This document shows positions 1 through 6,976 of a DNA stretch of 6,976 nucleotides, one piece after another (the first letter of the stretch is position 1; each line of letters opens with the position of its first letter). The stretch spans positions 1-6,976 of the forward strand of contig JAURMY010000127.1 in NCBI GenBank assembly GCA_030830465.1. Direction: 5' to 3'. The position numbers were made by a program, and so were the translations under genes. This DNA is from Alphaproteobacteria bacterium. GTDB taxonomy: Bacteria; Pseudomonadota; Alphaproteobacteria; Rhodobacterales; Rhodobacteraceae. Below the pieces are notes generated by a model. It was not told where the DNA came from. It was given only the letters and a program-made list of their open reading frames with translations, and made no database searches.

Positions 1-478
<478 letters not shown>

Positions 479-506
479 GACTGTCTCCGGTCAAGGGTGG
501 GCGGGG

Positions 507-1331
507 TTATCGGGCCGCAAGCGCCTGCATCATGCGATAGGCGGTCTCAGCACCGCTGTTCTGGTTCTGGCCGGTCACAAGATTGCCATCCACCACCACC
601 AAGGTGGCAAAGACATCGCGAGAAGCCGTGGCCCCTTCAACATCTGCCTGTGCCGCGCGCATTTCCCGTTCGGGATGCAAAGGCGTCATCGAAATACCCA
701 GTTCTTTGACCTGTTTGTCGGTCACGCCGGTGACATGCCGTCCGACTAAAAACGGCGTGCCGTCCGGGTTTTTCGCCTGCAAAAAGCCCAGCGCCCCGTG
801 GCAGACCGACCCTAAAATCACGCCCTGCGCATTGGCCCGGGTGATCAGCGCCCCCAGGTCCTGGGATTGTCCCAGATCATAGGCCGCGCCCCAGCCGCCC
901 GCCATATAGATCAGGTCGTAATCCCCGGCCGAAATCATCGACACCGGTATCGAATGGGCAAGCTTGGCCTGTGCCACGCTGTCATTGTTGAAGCGCCGGT
1001 CGGCATCGGTCGCCAGCGGCCAGCCCATCGACCAGGGTTCAACCGGAATGGCGCCGCCCTTGATACTGGCGATATCGACCGCCATACCGGCATCCAGAAA
1101 TGCGTAATAAGGCACCGACATTTCTGAACCGAAAACCCCGGTGGCACGCCCGCCTTCACCCAGTGTGGCGTGACTGGTGGTGATGACCAGCGCCCGCTTT
1201 CCGGGCACATGGATCGGCGGGGCGTCAAAATGCGGATGCAGGCCCATGGCGGTCAGCGCGCGCGGCAGACCTTTCCACACCACCAGCCCAAGCACGGCCA
1301 GGATCACCACCACAATGGTCAACCATTTCAT
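507..1331 (-). CDS. Membrane-anchored DJ-1/PfpI (type 1 glutamine amidotransferase-like) protein
   Basis: DJ-1/ThiJ/PfpI superfamily protein of 274 residues, nearest by motif to the Hsp31-like branch. Known members are glyoxalases, chaperones or peptidases, so the exact reaction here is unknown. Seen: a hydrophobic segment at about residues 4-19 after MKW, with no clear signal-peptidase site, then a linker (GLHPHFDAPP). The domain follows: KRALVITTSH at 45-54, conserved Glu70 in FGSE, PYYAFLDAG at 74-82, AGGWGAAYDL at 144-153, and the nucleophile elbow GSVCHGAL with Cys177-His178. TGQNQNSG near 253-260 is typical of the family end. Start choice: the frame is open to 1367, but AGGAG sits six bases before the ATG at 1331, and 1367 falls inside a good -10 element. 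The stop is TAA at 507-509. It is the first gene of a leftward pair with the sulfatase and is probably anchored facing the periplasm. Topology is inferred. Confidence 0.9.
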   Translation of the reverse strand: MKWLTIVVVILAVLGLVVWKGLPRALTAMGLHPHFDAPPIHVPGKRALVITTSHATLGEGGRATGVFGSEMSVPYYAFLDAGMAVDIASIKGGAIPVEPWSMGWPLATDADRRFNNDSVAQAKLAHSIPVSMISAGDYDLIYMAGGWGAAYDLGQSQDLGALITRANAQGVILGSVCHGALGFLQAKNPDGTPFLVGRHVTGVTDKQVKELGISMTPLHPEREMRAAQADVEGATASRDVFATLVVVDGNLVTGQNQNSGAETAYRMMQALAAR

Positions 1332-1337
1332 TCGCGA

Positions 1338-1342
1338 CTCCT
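1338..1342 (-). promoter_or_regulatory. Ribosome binding site deciding the DJ-1 gene start
   Basis: AGGAG on the minus strand, six bases before the ATG at 1331. Nothing comparable precedes the longer in-frame candidate at 1367. Together with the promoter position, this supports the shorter protein that begins MKWLT. Confidence 0.7.
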
Positions 1343-1365
1343 GACTGGCAAGGGGCTTTGGCGGC

Positions 1366-1395
1366 ATTACACACCCAAGGGGTAGATATTTTCAA
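1366..1395 (-). promoter_or_regulatory. Sigma-70-type promoter for the DJ-1/sulfatase unit
   Basis: Minus strand: TTGAAA (1390-1395) and TGTAAT (1366-1371) separated by 18 bases. Each matches the TTGACA/TATAAT consensus at 5 of 6 positions. A transcript would begin near 1359, giving a short leader of about 28 bases before the ATG at 1331. The AT-richness of this stretch contrasts with the GC-rich surroundings. No start-site data are available, so this is a sequence-based prediction. Confidence 0.5.
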
Positions 1396-1449
1396 GCGAA
1401 TTCAGCGATCTAAACCAAGGCAATTCCGGCGCGGCGGAAATCAGCTCTG

Positions 1450-1478
1450 TTGACGGCCCCTTTGCGCTGTAGCATGGT
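1450..1478 (+). promoter_or_regulatory. Weak candidate promoter for the dehalogenase/sulfatase unit
   Basis: TTGACG at 1450-1455 is a good -35 (5 of 6). The best hexamer at 17-base spacing is CATGGT at 1473-1478, with only 3 of 6 matches to TATAAT, so an activator or a different sigma factor may be needed. It lies in the 189-base gap between the divergent units, about 40-70 bases before the ATG at 1521. A short inverted repeat, TTCCG/CGGAA (1424-1428 and 1435-1439), lies just upstream and could be an operator, but it is small enough to be chance. Confidence 0.25.
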
Positions 1479-1520
1479 TCGCATGGCCACAGACCCGTCA
1501 GTCGCGGCAAAGGGGAAGAC

Positions 1521-2468
1521 ATGGACGTTCTGCGAACACCCGATGAACGCTTTGCCGGCCTGGCCGATTACCCGTTTGAACCGCAGTATCAGACGGTCAC
1601 GGCCACCGGTTGTCCGCCCCTGCGTCTGCATTATGTCGACCAGGGCCCGCGCGACGGGCGCACGGTTCTGTTGCTGCATGGCGAACCCTCGTGGTCCTAT
1701 CTTTACCGCCATATCATACCGGGCCTGACGGCGGCGGGGCACCGGGTTCTGGCCCCCGATCTGATCGGCTTTGGCAAATCCGACAAACCGGCGCGGCGGC
1801 GGGATTACACCTTTGAACGCCATGTCGACTGGATGTCGGATTGGCTGACCGGTCTTGATCTGCGCGACATCACGCTGTTTTGTCAGGATTGGGGCGGCTT
1901 GATCGGGCTTCGGCTGGTGGCGCGGTATCCGGAACGGTTTGCCGGGGTGATTGCCGCCAATACCGGCCTGCCGACAGGGGGTGGAACGGTGCCGCTGGCC
2001 TTCAAGCTGTGGCTGGCCTTCAGCCAGTATTCGCCGGTGCTGCCAATCGGCTGGCTGATCGGCAAAGGCACCGCAACCGGCCTGACAGAATCAGAGAAAC
2101 GCGCCTATGACGCGCCCTTTCCGAACCGGCGTTACCTGGCCGGTGCGCGGCAATTTCCGGCCCTTGTGCCGATGACGGACCGGCATGCCTCAGTGTCCGA
2201 GTGTAAAGCCGCCTGGAAAGTATTGGAGCGGTTTGACAAACCCTTCCTGACCGCCTTCAGCAGCCGCGACCCGATCACCCGCGGCGGCGACCGGATTTTT
2301 CAGGCCCGCGTGCCGGGTGCCGCGGACCAGCCCCATACGACCATCCGCGGGGCCGGACATTTCCTGCAAGAAGACAAGCCTGACGAAATCACCGCCCTGA
2401 TCACCGCCATGACCGCCCGCGCCAAGCGCAGCGCCACCATGGAAACGCCTGACAAAAGGAACACATGA
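1521..2468 (+). CDS. Haloalkane dehalogenase, subfamily I (DhlA-like) alpha/beta hydrolase
   Basis: Predicted to cleave carbon-halogen bonds hydrolytically, releasing alcohol and halide; cytoplasmic, with no signal peptide. The 315 residues are near the family's usual length of about 300-310. The start [15 protein letters not shown] resembles Xanthobacter Dhl[14 protein letters not shown] at 51-63 carries the oxyanion-hole [17 protein letters not shown] follows, then CQDWGG at 121-126 with nucleophile Asp123 and halide-binding Trp124. Trp164 in the cap is the likely second halide-binding Trp. Asp250 in SSRDPIT is the catalytic acid and His280 in GAGHFLQE the base. The acid after the late strand and the Glu of HGEP fit subfamily I rather than II. 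The start ATG is preceded by AGGGGAAG. It overlaps the downstream sulfatase by four bases (ATGA). An epoxide hydrolase is less likely because of the QDWGG and HGEP context. The substrate is unknown. Confidence 0.88.
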   Translation: MDVLRTPDERFAGLADYPFEPQYQTVTATGCPPLRLHYVDQGPRDGRTVLLLHGEPSWSYLYRHIIPGLTAAGHRVLAPDLIGFGKSDKPARRRDYTFERHVDWMSDWLTGLDLRDITLFCQDWGGLIGLRLVARYPERFAGVIAANTGLPTGGGTVPLAFKLWLAFSQYSPVLPIGWLIGKGTATGLTESEKRAYDAPFPNRRYLAGARQFPALVPMTDRHASVSECKAAWKVLERFDKPFLTAFSSRDPITRGGDRIFQARVPGAADQPHTTIRGAGHFLQEDKPDEITALITAMTARAKRSATMETPDKRNT

Positions 2469-4102
2469 TGTGGAAGAAGATCCTGCTGGCGCTGGTCGCG
2501 CTGCTGCTGGCTGCGGGCGGCGGTGCCTTTTTGCTGCGCGAGGAAATTCTGCTTTATGTGGTCGGCAAGAAATCCCATCGTCCGGTCGCCGCGCATCGCG
2601 AGGTTATGTGGCAAACCGGACCGGATCAGCCGAACGACAAACCCAATATCGTGTTCATTCTGCTTGATGATGTCGGTATCAACGATCTGTCGCTGTTTGG
2701 CGGCGGCACGATCGCCACCCCGAATATCGACCGCCTGGCCGCCGAAGGGGCGCTGTTCACCCAAACCTATGCCGGGACCGCCACCTGTGCGCCTTCGCGC
2801 GCCGCCCTGTTGACCGGCCGTTATCCCAGCCGCACCGGATTGGAATTCACTCCCCTGCCCGATGGCATGGCCCCGGCCGTTGCAATGGTGGCCAACAATA
2901 TGGACAACGGACTGCCCAAAACCGCCTTTAACCGGCAGGCAGACGAGGACCGTCTGGTGTTTGACGATCAGGGCCTGCCCGGCGACGAGGTGACCATCGC
3001 CGAGGTTCTGCGCGCGCGGGGCTATCACACCGTTCATATCGGCAAATGGCATCTGGGCCGCGGCGCAAAAAGCAATCCCAACGCACAGGGTTTTGACGAA
3101 AGCCTGCTGATGGCCAGCGGCCTGTACCTGCCGCCCGATGATCCCGGCGTGGTCAATGCCAAACTGCCGTTTGATCCGATCGACAAGTTCCTTTGGGCCT
3201 CGATGCTCTATGCGGTCAGTTTCAACAACAGCGACTGGTTCCGGCCCGAGGGCTATCTGACCGACTATTTCACCGCCGAGGCTGAGCGGGCGATTGACGC
3301 CAACCGGAACCGGCCGTTTTTCCTGTATCTGGCCCACTGGGGCGCGCATTCGCCTTTGCAGGCGGCAAAGGCCGATTATGACGCGCTGGACGGATTGGAA
3401 CCGCACCGCAAGCGGGTTTACGGCGCGATGCTGCGCGCCCTTGACCGCAGCGTCGGGGCAATCGCGGACAAACTGGCCGCCGACGGGCTGGCGGAAAACA
3501 CGATCATTGTGTTGTCCAGCGACAATGGCGGCGCGGGTTATATCGGCATTCCCGGCATCAACGCCCCCTATCGCGGCTGGAAAAACACCCTGTTTGAAGG
3601 CGGCATTCGGGTGCCGATGGTGATGCGCTGGCCGGGACATATCGCACCGGGCATGAAGATCGCCACGCCGGTTTCCCATGTCGACCTGATGCCGACCCTG
3701 ACCGCGATGGCCGGGGCCAGCCTGCCGCAGGACCGGATCATCGACGGGCGCGATCTGACCCCTGTGTTGCAGGGTGCTAGCAGCCTGAACCGCCAAGACG
3801 ATGCGATCTTCTGGTCCAGCGGCGACTATCGCGTGGTGCGCTCGCAGAACTGGAAACTTCAGGTCAACGGTTTGCAAGGCAAGTCCTGGCTGTTTGATCT
3901 GGCAGGCGACCCGACCGAACAGGTGAACCTGATTGACAAAGCCCCGGCAGAGCGTGCGCGCCTGCAAGCCTTGCTGGACGCCCATTGGGCCGACGCCCGA
4001 CCGCCGCTTTACCCCCATACGATCGAAGCGCCGATCATGGTCGATAAAACCGCCGACCAGCGGTTTGAGCCGGGCGATGCCTATGTCATCTGGGAGAATT
4101 AG
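2465..4102 (+). CDS. Membrane-anchored S1-family sulfatase, complete
   Basis: Formylglycine-dependent sulfatase of 545 residues, predicted to remove sulfate from an organic sulfate ester outside the cytoplasm. Seen: KK followed by a hydrophobic stretch at about 6-24, with no convincing cleavage site, so probably anchored. The core begins at about residue 58. Asp68-Asp69 bind metal. [19 protein letters not shown] has Cys108 as the predicted formylglycine and Arg112. GKWHLG gives Lys194 and His196, AHWGAHSPL gives His295, SSDNGG gives Asp353-Asn354, and [14 protein letters not shown] gives Lys373. All match the known active-site set of Pseudomonas arylsulfatase. The C-terminal subdomain includes WKL and [14 protein letters not shown], as is usual in the family. 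A second ATG at 2468 is an alternative start: AAGGA is 4 bases from the first and 7 from the second. Translation is probably coupled to the dehalogenase. No maturation enzyme is in the window. Confidence 0.95.
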   Translation: MMWKKILLALVALLLAAGGGAFLLREEILLYVVGKKSHRPVAAHREVMWQTGPDQPNDKPNIVFILLDDVGINDLSLFGGGTIATPNIDRLAAEGALFTQTYAGTATCAPSRAALLTGRYPSRTGLEFTPLPDGMAPAVAMVANNMDNGLPKTAFNRQADEDRLVFDDQGLPGDEVTIAEVLRARGYHTVHIGKWHLGRGAKSNPNAQGFDESLLMASGLYLPPDDPGVVNAKLPFDPIDKFLWASMLYAVSFNNSDWFRPEGYLTDYFTAEAERAIDANRNRPFFLYLAHWGAHSPLQAAKADYDALDGLEPHRKRVYGAMLRALDRSVGAIADKLAADGLAENTIIVLSSDNGGAGYIGIPGINAPYRGWKNTLFEGGIRVPMVMRWPGHIAPGMKIATPVSHVDLMPTLTAMAGASLPQDRIIDGRDLTPVLQGASSLNRQDDAIFWSSGDYRVVRSQNWKLQVNGLQGKSWLFDLAGDPTEQVNLIDKAPAERARLQALLDAHWADARPPLYPHTIEAPIMVDKTADQRFEPGDAYVIWEN

Positions 4103-4123
4103 AGCGAACTGCGTTATGCCTGA

Positions 4124-4170
4124 ATCACCAGACGCTGCCTGAAATCAAAGATTTCCACGTGTTAGGTGAT
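4124..4170. other. Nested inverted repeats between convergent genes, possible weak bidirectional terminator
   Basis: GAAATC-AAA-GATTTC (4141-4155) is a perfect 6-base stem with a 3-base loop. It lies almost concentrically inside ATCACC (4124-4129) and GGTGAT (4165-4170). The outer right arm enters the last codons of the alpha/beta hydrolase gene, whose stop is at 4162-4164. The stem is AT-rich with no following T run, so it is not a textbook intrinsic terminator. It sits where a shared terminator for the two convergent units would be expected. Confidence 0.25.
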
Positions 4171-5094
4171 GCAATTTGCGCCAGGCAAAACGCCCTTCGT
4201 TTTAGACGTCGCTGAACGGATATGATCCACCATCAAGGTGGTGATGTGCCCAAGCATGTCCGGCGGAAAATCATGGCCTATCGACGGCATGATCTGCAAT
4301 TTGGCCCCCGGCACGGCGGCGGCCACGGCCCGTGCACCCGCGACATTGACCAATGGGTCGGCATCGCCGTGGATCACCAGCGTCGGGGCCGTGATGCGCC
4401 GGCTTTGACGGGTGAAGTCCCCGGTACCGATGATCGCCGCCATTTGCCGCAACTGCCCGGCGGCAGAGCGATTACGGTAAAACTGGGCGCTGACTTCGGC
4501 GCGGATTTTCGCCTCGGTCTGGCCCAGACCCTGCGACGAGATCAACCGCATGAAGGCGGTTGAGCGCTCAATCAGCGTCGAATCCTCGGCGGTTCTGGCC
4601 TGCGGCGTCAGCATGGCCCGGCGCACATCCGCCCTGGGGCCGTGGCGCAGCGGGTTGTTGGTGGAGGTGCTGAGCGCCGTCAGGCTGGCAACCCGGTCCG
4701 GGTGACGCGCCGCCAGCAACTGTGCGATCATCCCGCCCATGGAAAACCCGGCCACATGGACATGCGGCAAAGCAAGCGCATCAAGCAGGGCCACCGCATC
4801 CCCGGCCATATCCATCAGGTCATAGGGCGGCTTTGGCGCCAGCCGCAAGGGCGCCAGCACGGCCTGCACAACAAGGTTGGGCGCGCGCAGGTGATCCATC
4901 TTCTGCGACAGGCCGACATCGCGGTTGTCAAACCGCAGCGTGCGAATGCCCGCCCTGTGCAACCCGTCCAGCATCGGTTGCGGCCAGGCGATCAATTGCG
5001 AGGCCAACCCCATGACCATCAGCAAAACCGGCCCGTCCCCGGGGCCTTCCAGTTGATATTCCAGCTTGATTTCATTCGCAGTGACTGTTGGCAT
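4162..5094 (-). CDS. Alpha/beta hydrolase (esterase-like), last gene of the leftward unit
   Basis: Serine alpha/beta hydrolase of 310 residues, probably an esterase or lactonase of the broad RdmC-like type; cytoplasmic, without a signal peptide. Seen: LLMVMGLASQLIAWP at 24-38 provides the oxyanion region. RFDNRDVGLS at 54-63 is very typical of this group. The nucleophile elbow is GFSMGG at 116-121 (Ser118), HGDADPLV at 242-249 gives acid Asp246, and IGHDFP gives base His274. The triad is complete. The last 15 or so residues (from about SATSKTKG) look like an unstructured tail beyond the fold. The ATG at 5094 has GGAAAGGG four bases upstream. It starts 19 bases after the DUF1254 stop, so it belongs to the same transcript as the hydroxylase. 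The substrate cannot be assigned. Homology to the dehalogenase in this window is only at fold level, since the nucleophile here is Ser, not Asp. Confidence 0.9.
   Translation of the reverse strand: MPTVTANEIKLEYQLEGPGDGPVLLMVMGLASQLIAWPQPMLDGLHRAGIRTLRFDNRDVGLSQKMDHLRAPNLVVQAVLAPLRLAPKPPYDLMDMAGDAVALLDALALPHVHVAGFSMGGMIAQLLAARHPDRVASLTALSTSTNNPLRHGPRADVRRAMLTPQARTAEDSTLIERSTAFMRLISSQGLGQTEAKIRAEVSAQFYRNRSAAGQLRQMAAIIGTGDFTRQSRRITAPTLVIHGDADPLVNVAGARAVAAAVPGAKLQIMPSIGHDFPPDMLGHITTLMVDHIRSATSKTKGVLPGANCIT
4187..4203 (+). terminator. Possible weak terminator for the dehalogenase/sulfatase transcript
   Basis: AAAACG (4187-4192), loop CCCTT, CGTTTT (4198-4203): a perfect 6-base inverted repeat ending in a run of four T on the plus strand. 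It lies about 85 bases after the sulfatase stop, inside the last codons of the opposing gene. The stem has only two GC pairs and the T run is short, so termination there would be inefficient at best. Confidence 0.2.
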
Positions 5095-5113
5095 CTTGCC
5101 CTTTCCGCGCCGT

Positions 5114-5659
5114 CTATTCGCGCATGGCCTCGCAAAGGTCCTGACGCCGCGCCGTTTCGATCATCGGCAATATGTCCGGCCGGCTGACCAGATGGCGCAA
5201 CAGGATCACCCCGCGCTTTGACGGTGCGGCGACTGAAATCACGCCGGCTTGCGGCGACAAATCTGCCAGTTGCCGTTTTGTGCCAAGGATGGCCACAATC
5301 GGGCTGCCGCCGGCCTGAAGGTCGTTCAGAACCCAGAAATTATCGGTGTTGGCGCCATAGGCCGCCGCCGACCAGTAGTTGTCCGGCGGGAAATAGGCGG
5401 TCAGTCGCACCGGGCCTTCGGTCAGATCATAAACGCACAGGCTGTAGGCCATATCGGGGCTGGGCCGCACCACCTTGCGCGCCGTCGCATCGGGTACAGC
5501 ACCGTGAAGGATGCGGTTTGGCGGCGCGCCGTTCAGCACTTTCCGCTCGGCCAGCGCCATCACCACATAGGGCGTGGCATGTTGCACCAGACCTGACTGC
5601 GCAACAAACGCCACCGCCGCGATCAGCCCCCAAAGACCTGTCAGCCAAAGCCGTCTCAT
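5114..5659 (-). CDS. DUF1254 domain protein with N-terminal membrane segment
   Basis: Small protein of 181 residues containing the DUF1254 domain (Pfam PF06863). No biochemical function is established for this domain. Seen: a membrane segment or uncleaved signal at about residues 5-22 after MRR, then NGAPPNRILHG and the family core VVRPSPDMAYSLCVYDLTEGPVRLTA at about 63-88. YWSAAAYGANTDNFWVLND at 95-113 follows, and a segment near 149-163 (RGVILLRHLVSRPD) ends the domain. Typical large family members carry DUF1254 followed by DUF1214 in one chain. Here each domain is a separate short protein encoded in the opposite order. The start ATG overlaps the DUF1214 stop by four bases (ATGA), with AAAGG about seven bases upstream, so translation is probably coupled. 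The pair may form an exported or membrane-tethered complex; that is inference. Confidence 0.85.
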   Translation of the reverse strand: MRRLWLTGLWGLIAAVAFVAQSGLVQHATPYVVMALAERKVLNGAPPNRILHGAVPDATARKVVRPSPDMAYSLCVYDLTEGPVRLTAYFPPDNYWSAAAYGANTDNFWVLNDLQAGGSPIVAILGTKRQLADLSPQAGVISVAAPSKRGVILLRHLVSRPDILPMIETARRQDLCEAMRE

Positions 5660-6258
5660 CGGCAGGCCTTTCGCGTGATCACCGGCAGCGCCGTCGTGGC
5701 CAGATGCTCATAAACCGAGGGCGCAGGGTTATAAAGCCGCAGGGTCAGCGAAAATCCCGCCGCCGCAGGTCCGCCCGAGAACAGCCAATCGCCCGCCGGC
5801 TGCGGCTGGCCTGACAGGGCAATCCGGTAGCTGCCGTCGGCGGCAGCATCCACCGAATGTGCATCATAGCTGTAGCGGTGCGAAGGGTTGTCGACCAGAA
5901 AATCATCCTCGCCATAAAGCGTCAGGCTCCACCAACGGGCGGCAAGGGGCGCGCCGGTCACCACATAGTCGCACTGCGCATTCAATGGCTGGCCGTCCTG
6001 ATCCGCCGCTGCGGTGTAATAAACCGTTTCCTCTTTTCGCAGCGCAAACAGGCCGCGGCGGGCGACTTCCGCGCGGATGGCATCGCTGGCCCCTTCAGAA
6101 CCATAGTCGGGGCTGGTGTACCAGGGGCCGTTCCGGATCTGGCTGAAGGTTCCGCCGATATGTGCACGTGTCAGGCGCCAGATATCGCCGCCGACAATGC
6201 CCACGGCGACGGCAGAGGCGATGAACACCGCCCGGCGGACCACAGAGGCGCGGATCAC
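5656..6258 (-). CDS. DUF1214 domain protein with N-terminal membrane segment, GTG start
   Basis: Protein of 200 residues carrying the DUF1214 domain (Pfam PF06742), of unknown function and usually the C-terminal half of DUF1254 proteins. Seen: a hydrophobic segment at about residues 10-24 after VVRR, then GPWYTSPDYGSEGASDAIRA. RGLFALRKEETVYYTAAADQDG at 68-89 and RWWSLTLYGEDDFLVDNPSHRYSY at 108-131 are hallmark regions. GDWLFSGGPAAAGFSLTLRLYNP at 156-178 closes the domain. Start choice: the frame is open to 6390, but that would put 44 charged, unrelated residues before the membrane segment and overlap the hydroxylase gene by 136 bases. The GTG at 6258 overlaps the hydroxylase stop as GTGA and has AGGAAGG seven bases upstream (6266-6272). 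It ends in an ATGA overlap with the DUF1254 gene, so the three are likely co-translated. Confidence 0.85.
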   Translation of the reverse strand: MIRASVVRRAVFIASAVAVGIVGGDIWRLTRAHIGGTFSQIRNGPWYTSPDYGSEGASDAIRAEVARRGLFALRKEETVYYTAAADQDGQPLNAQCDYVVTGAPLAARWWSLTLYGEDDFLVDNPSHRYSYDAHSVDAAADGSYRIALSGQPQPAGDWLFSGGPAAAGFSLTLRLYNPAPSVYEHLATTALPVITRKACR

Positions 6259-6976
6259 CGCTTGACCTTCCTGCGCCGGATCACCGGCCATAACAATTGT
6301 TCCGCCACCGAAGTGCGCGGCATGTTTTCCACGCCGAACGCCATTGGAATGCGGCGGGTGATCTTTGCGGTTCCAAACAAAACATCCCACAAAAACAGCA
6401 TATTGCCATAATTTCCCTTGTAATTCGTGGCGGGATCATCCGCGTGCTTTCCATGATGCGCCGCATGGGTGGTCGGGGTCGATATCACCCGCTCCACCAG
6501 CCACATCACCGGCGCCAGCGCCTTGATGTCGTAAAGCCTGCGGTCCCAGCGTTTCTCGGAATGGGCAGCGATGATGACCGTCATTTTCACCACCGCATAT
6601 CCGGCATATACCCAGCCCAGCCCGAGATAAATCAGCCCGCCCGACAGCCAAAGCCCCGGCATCAGCAGGTAATAAAACAGGTTGTTGCGATAGGTGACCC
6701 GCACCGACAGGTATTCCGCGTTGTGATGCGGCCGGTGCAGCCGGTAAAGCCAGCGCAGACTATGGGACAGGCGGTGCCAGCCATATTGGGTGAGGTCATC
6801 AAAGATCAACAGCAGCGCGATTTGTGCAAGCACCGGCCAATCGGCCAGCACACCCTGCCCCGCCGGCCAGATCAGGCTGGCGATCAGCGCGCCGGAAAAC
6901 AGGACCAGAGGCTGGGTGAAAATCCCCAGGGTCAGGAAACTGATCAGTTCCACCGCCCAGTCGCCGCGAATCGTCC
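6255..6976 (-). CDS. Sterol desaturase/fatty acid hydroxylase family membrane protein (5' end beyond right edge)
   Basis: Integral membrane di-iron oxygenase of the FA_hydroxylase family (Pfam PF04116), which hydroxylates or desaturates lipids or sterols with O2 and an electron donor. Numbering here is from a GTG at 6953. The histidine clusters are complete: HRLSH at 60-64, HRPHH at 73-77 and HAAHH at 163-167. They are separated by hydrophobic spans at about 93-111 and 113-130, and two further hydrophobic spans lie before the first cluster (about 4-29 and 40-51). NYKGNYGNMLFLWDVLFGT near 177-195 is the usual post-cluster motif. The frame stays open from 6953 to the right edge (TIRGDWA precedes), so the GTG is probably internal and the gene starts outside. 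The stop at 6255-6257 overlaps the DUF1214 start. The substrate is unknown; neighbours suggest a lipid or other hydrophobic compound. Confidence 0.9.
   Translation of the reverse strand, partial: TIRGDWAVELISFLTLGIFTQPLVLFSGALIASLIWPAGQGVLADWPVLAQIALLLIFDDLTQYGWHRLSHSLRWLYRLHRPHHNAEYLSVRVTYRNNLFYYLLMPGLWLSGGLIYLGLGWVYAGYAVVKMTVIIAAHSEKRWDRRLYDIKALAPVMWLVERVISTPTTHAAHHGKHADDPATNYKGNYGNMLFLWDVLFGTAKITRRIPMAFGVENMPRTSVAEQLLWPVIRRRKVKR

Noticed and set aside
1410..1823. Minus-strand frame of 137 codons crossing the divergent intergenic region
   Set aside because: It overlaps the conserved N-terminal half of the dehalogenase and shows no domain. It would remove the control region between the divergent units.
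1521..2468. Epoxide hydrolase instead of haloalkane dehalogenase
   Set aside because: Both families use an Asp nucleophile, but HGEPSW, QDWGG, the DhlA-like N-terminus and a cap Trp fit dehalogenases better. Only an activity assay would settle it fully.
2300..4018. A 572-codon open frame on the minus strand opposite the sulfatase
   Set aside because: It lies wholly antisense to a sulfatase with all active-site motifs. Its translation is rich in Gly, Arg, Gln and His with no recognisable domain, which is typical of antisense frames in GC-rich coding DNA.
4642..5187. Plus-strand frame of 181 codons opposite the alpha/beta hydrolase
   Set aside because: The minus-strand frame has a complete Ser/Asp/His triad; this one is Gln/Arg/His-rich with no motif.
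5218..6411. Two long plus-strand frames (5218-5814 and 5857-6411) across the DUF1214/DUF1254 genes
   Set aside because: They are antisense to two coupled genes with recognisable domains. The first is strongly Arg/Ser-rich, and neither has a convincing domain.

Overview
The window looks like chromosomal DNA of an alphaproteobacterium, probably a marine or soil member of the Rhodobacterales or a relative. That guess rests on high GC by eye, GC-rich third codon positions, tight gene packing with ATGA/GTGA overlaps, some GTG starts, and the resemblance of several products to families common in that class. No sequence search was possible. There is no rRNA, tRNA, CRISPR array, insertion sequence or phage gene in view. 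Every non-coding gap is shorter than 200 bases.

There are three transcription units. (1) Leftward from a divergent intergenic region: a membrane-anchored DJ-1/PfpI-family protein (1331 to 507), then the N-terminal 159 residues of an exported S1-family sulfatase (478 to the left edge). (2) Rightward from the same region: a subfamily-I-like haloalkane dehalogenase (1521 to 2468), overlapping by four bases a complete membrane-anchored sulfatase with all family active-site residues (2465 to 4102). (3) Leftward from beyond the right edge: a sterol desaturase/fatty acid hydroxylase, a DUF1214 protein, a DUF1254 protein and an alpha/beta hydrolase (6976 to 4162). This unit is joined by 4-base overlaps and a 19-base gap, and it converges on the sulfatase.

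Read together, the genes suggest envelope or lipid-substrate chemistry: two sulfate-ester hydrolases, a carbon-halogen hydrolase, an ester-type hydrolase and a membrane di-iron hydroxylase. The most testable idea is that the coupled dehalogenase and sulfatase act on one class of halogenated sulfate esters, with chlorosulfolipids as one candidate. This is an inference from gene pairing only. No transporter, regulator, sulfatase-maturation enzyme or further catabolic gene is present to confirm it.

Three starts differ from the simplest reading. The DJ-1 gene should start at 1331 rather than 1367. The DUF1214 gene should start at a GTG at 6258 rather than 6390. The left-edge sulfatase has a GTG start at 478, with an in-frame stop five codons upstream.
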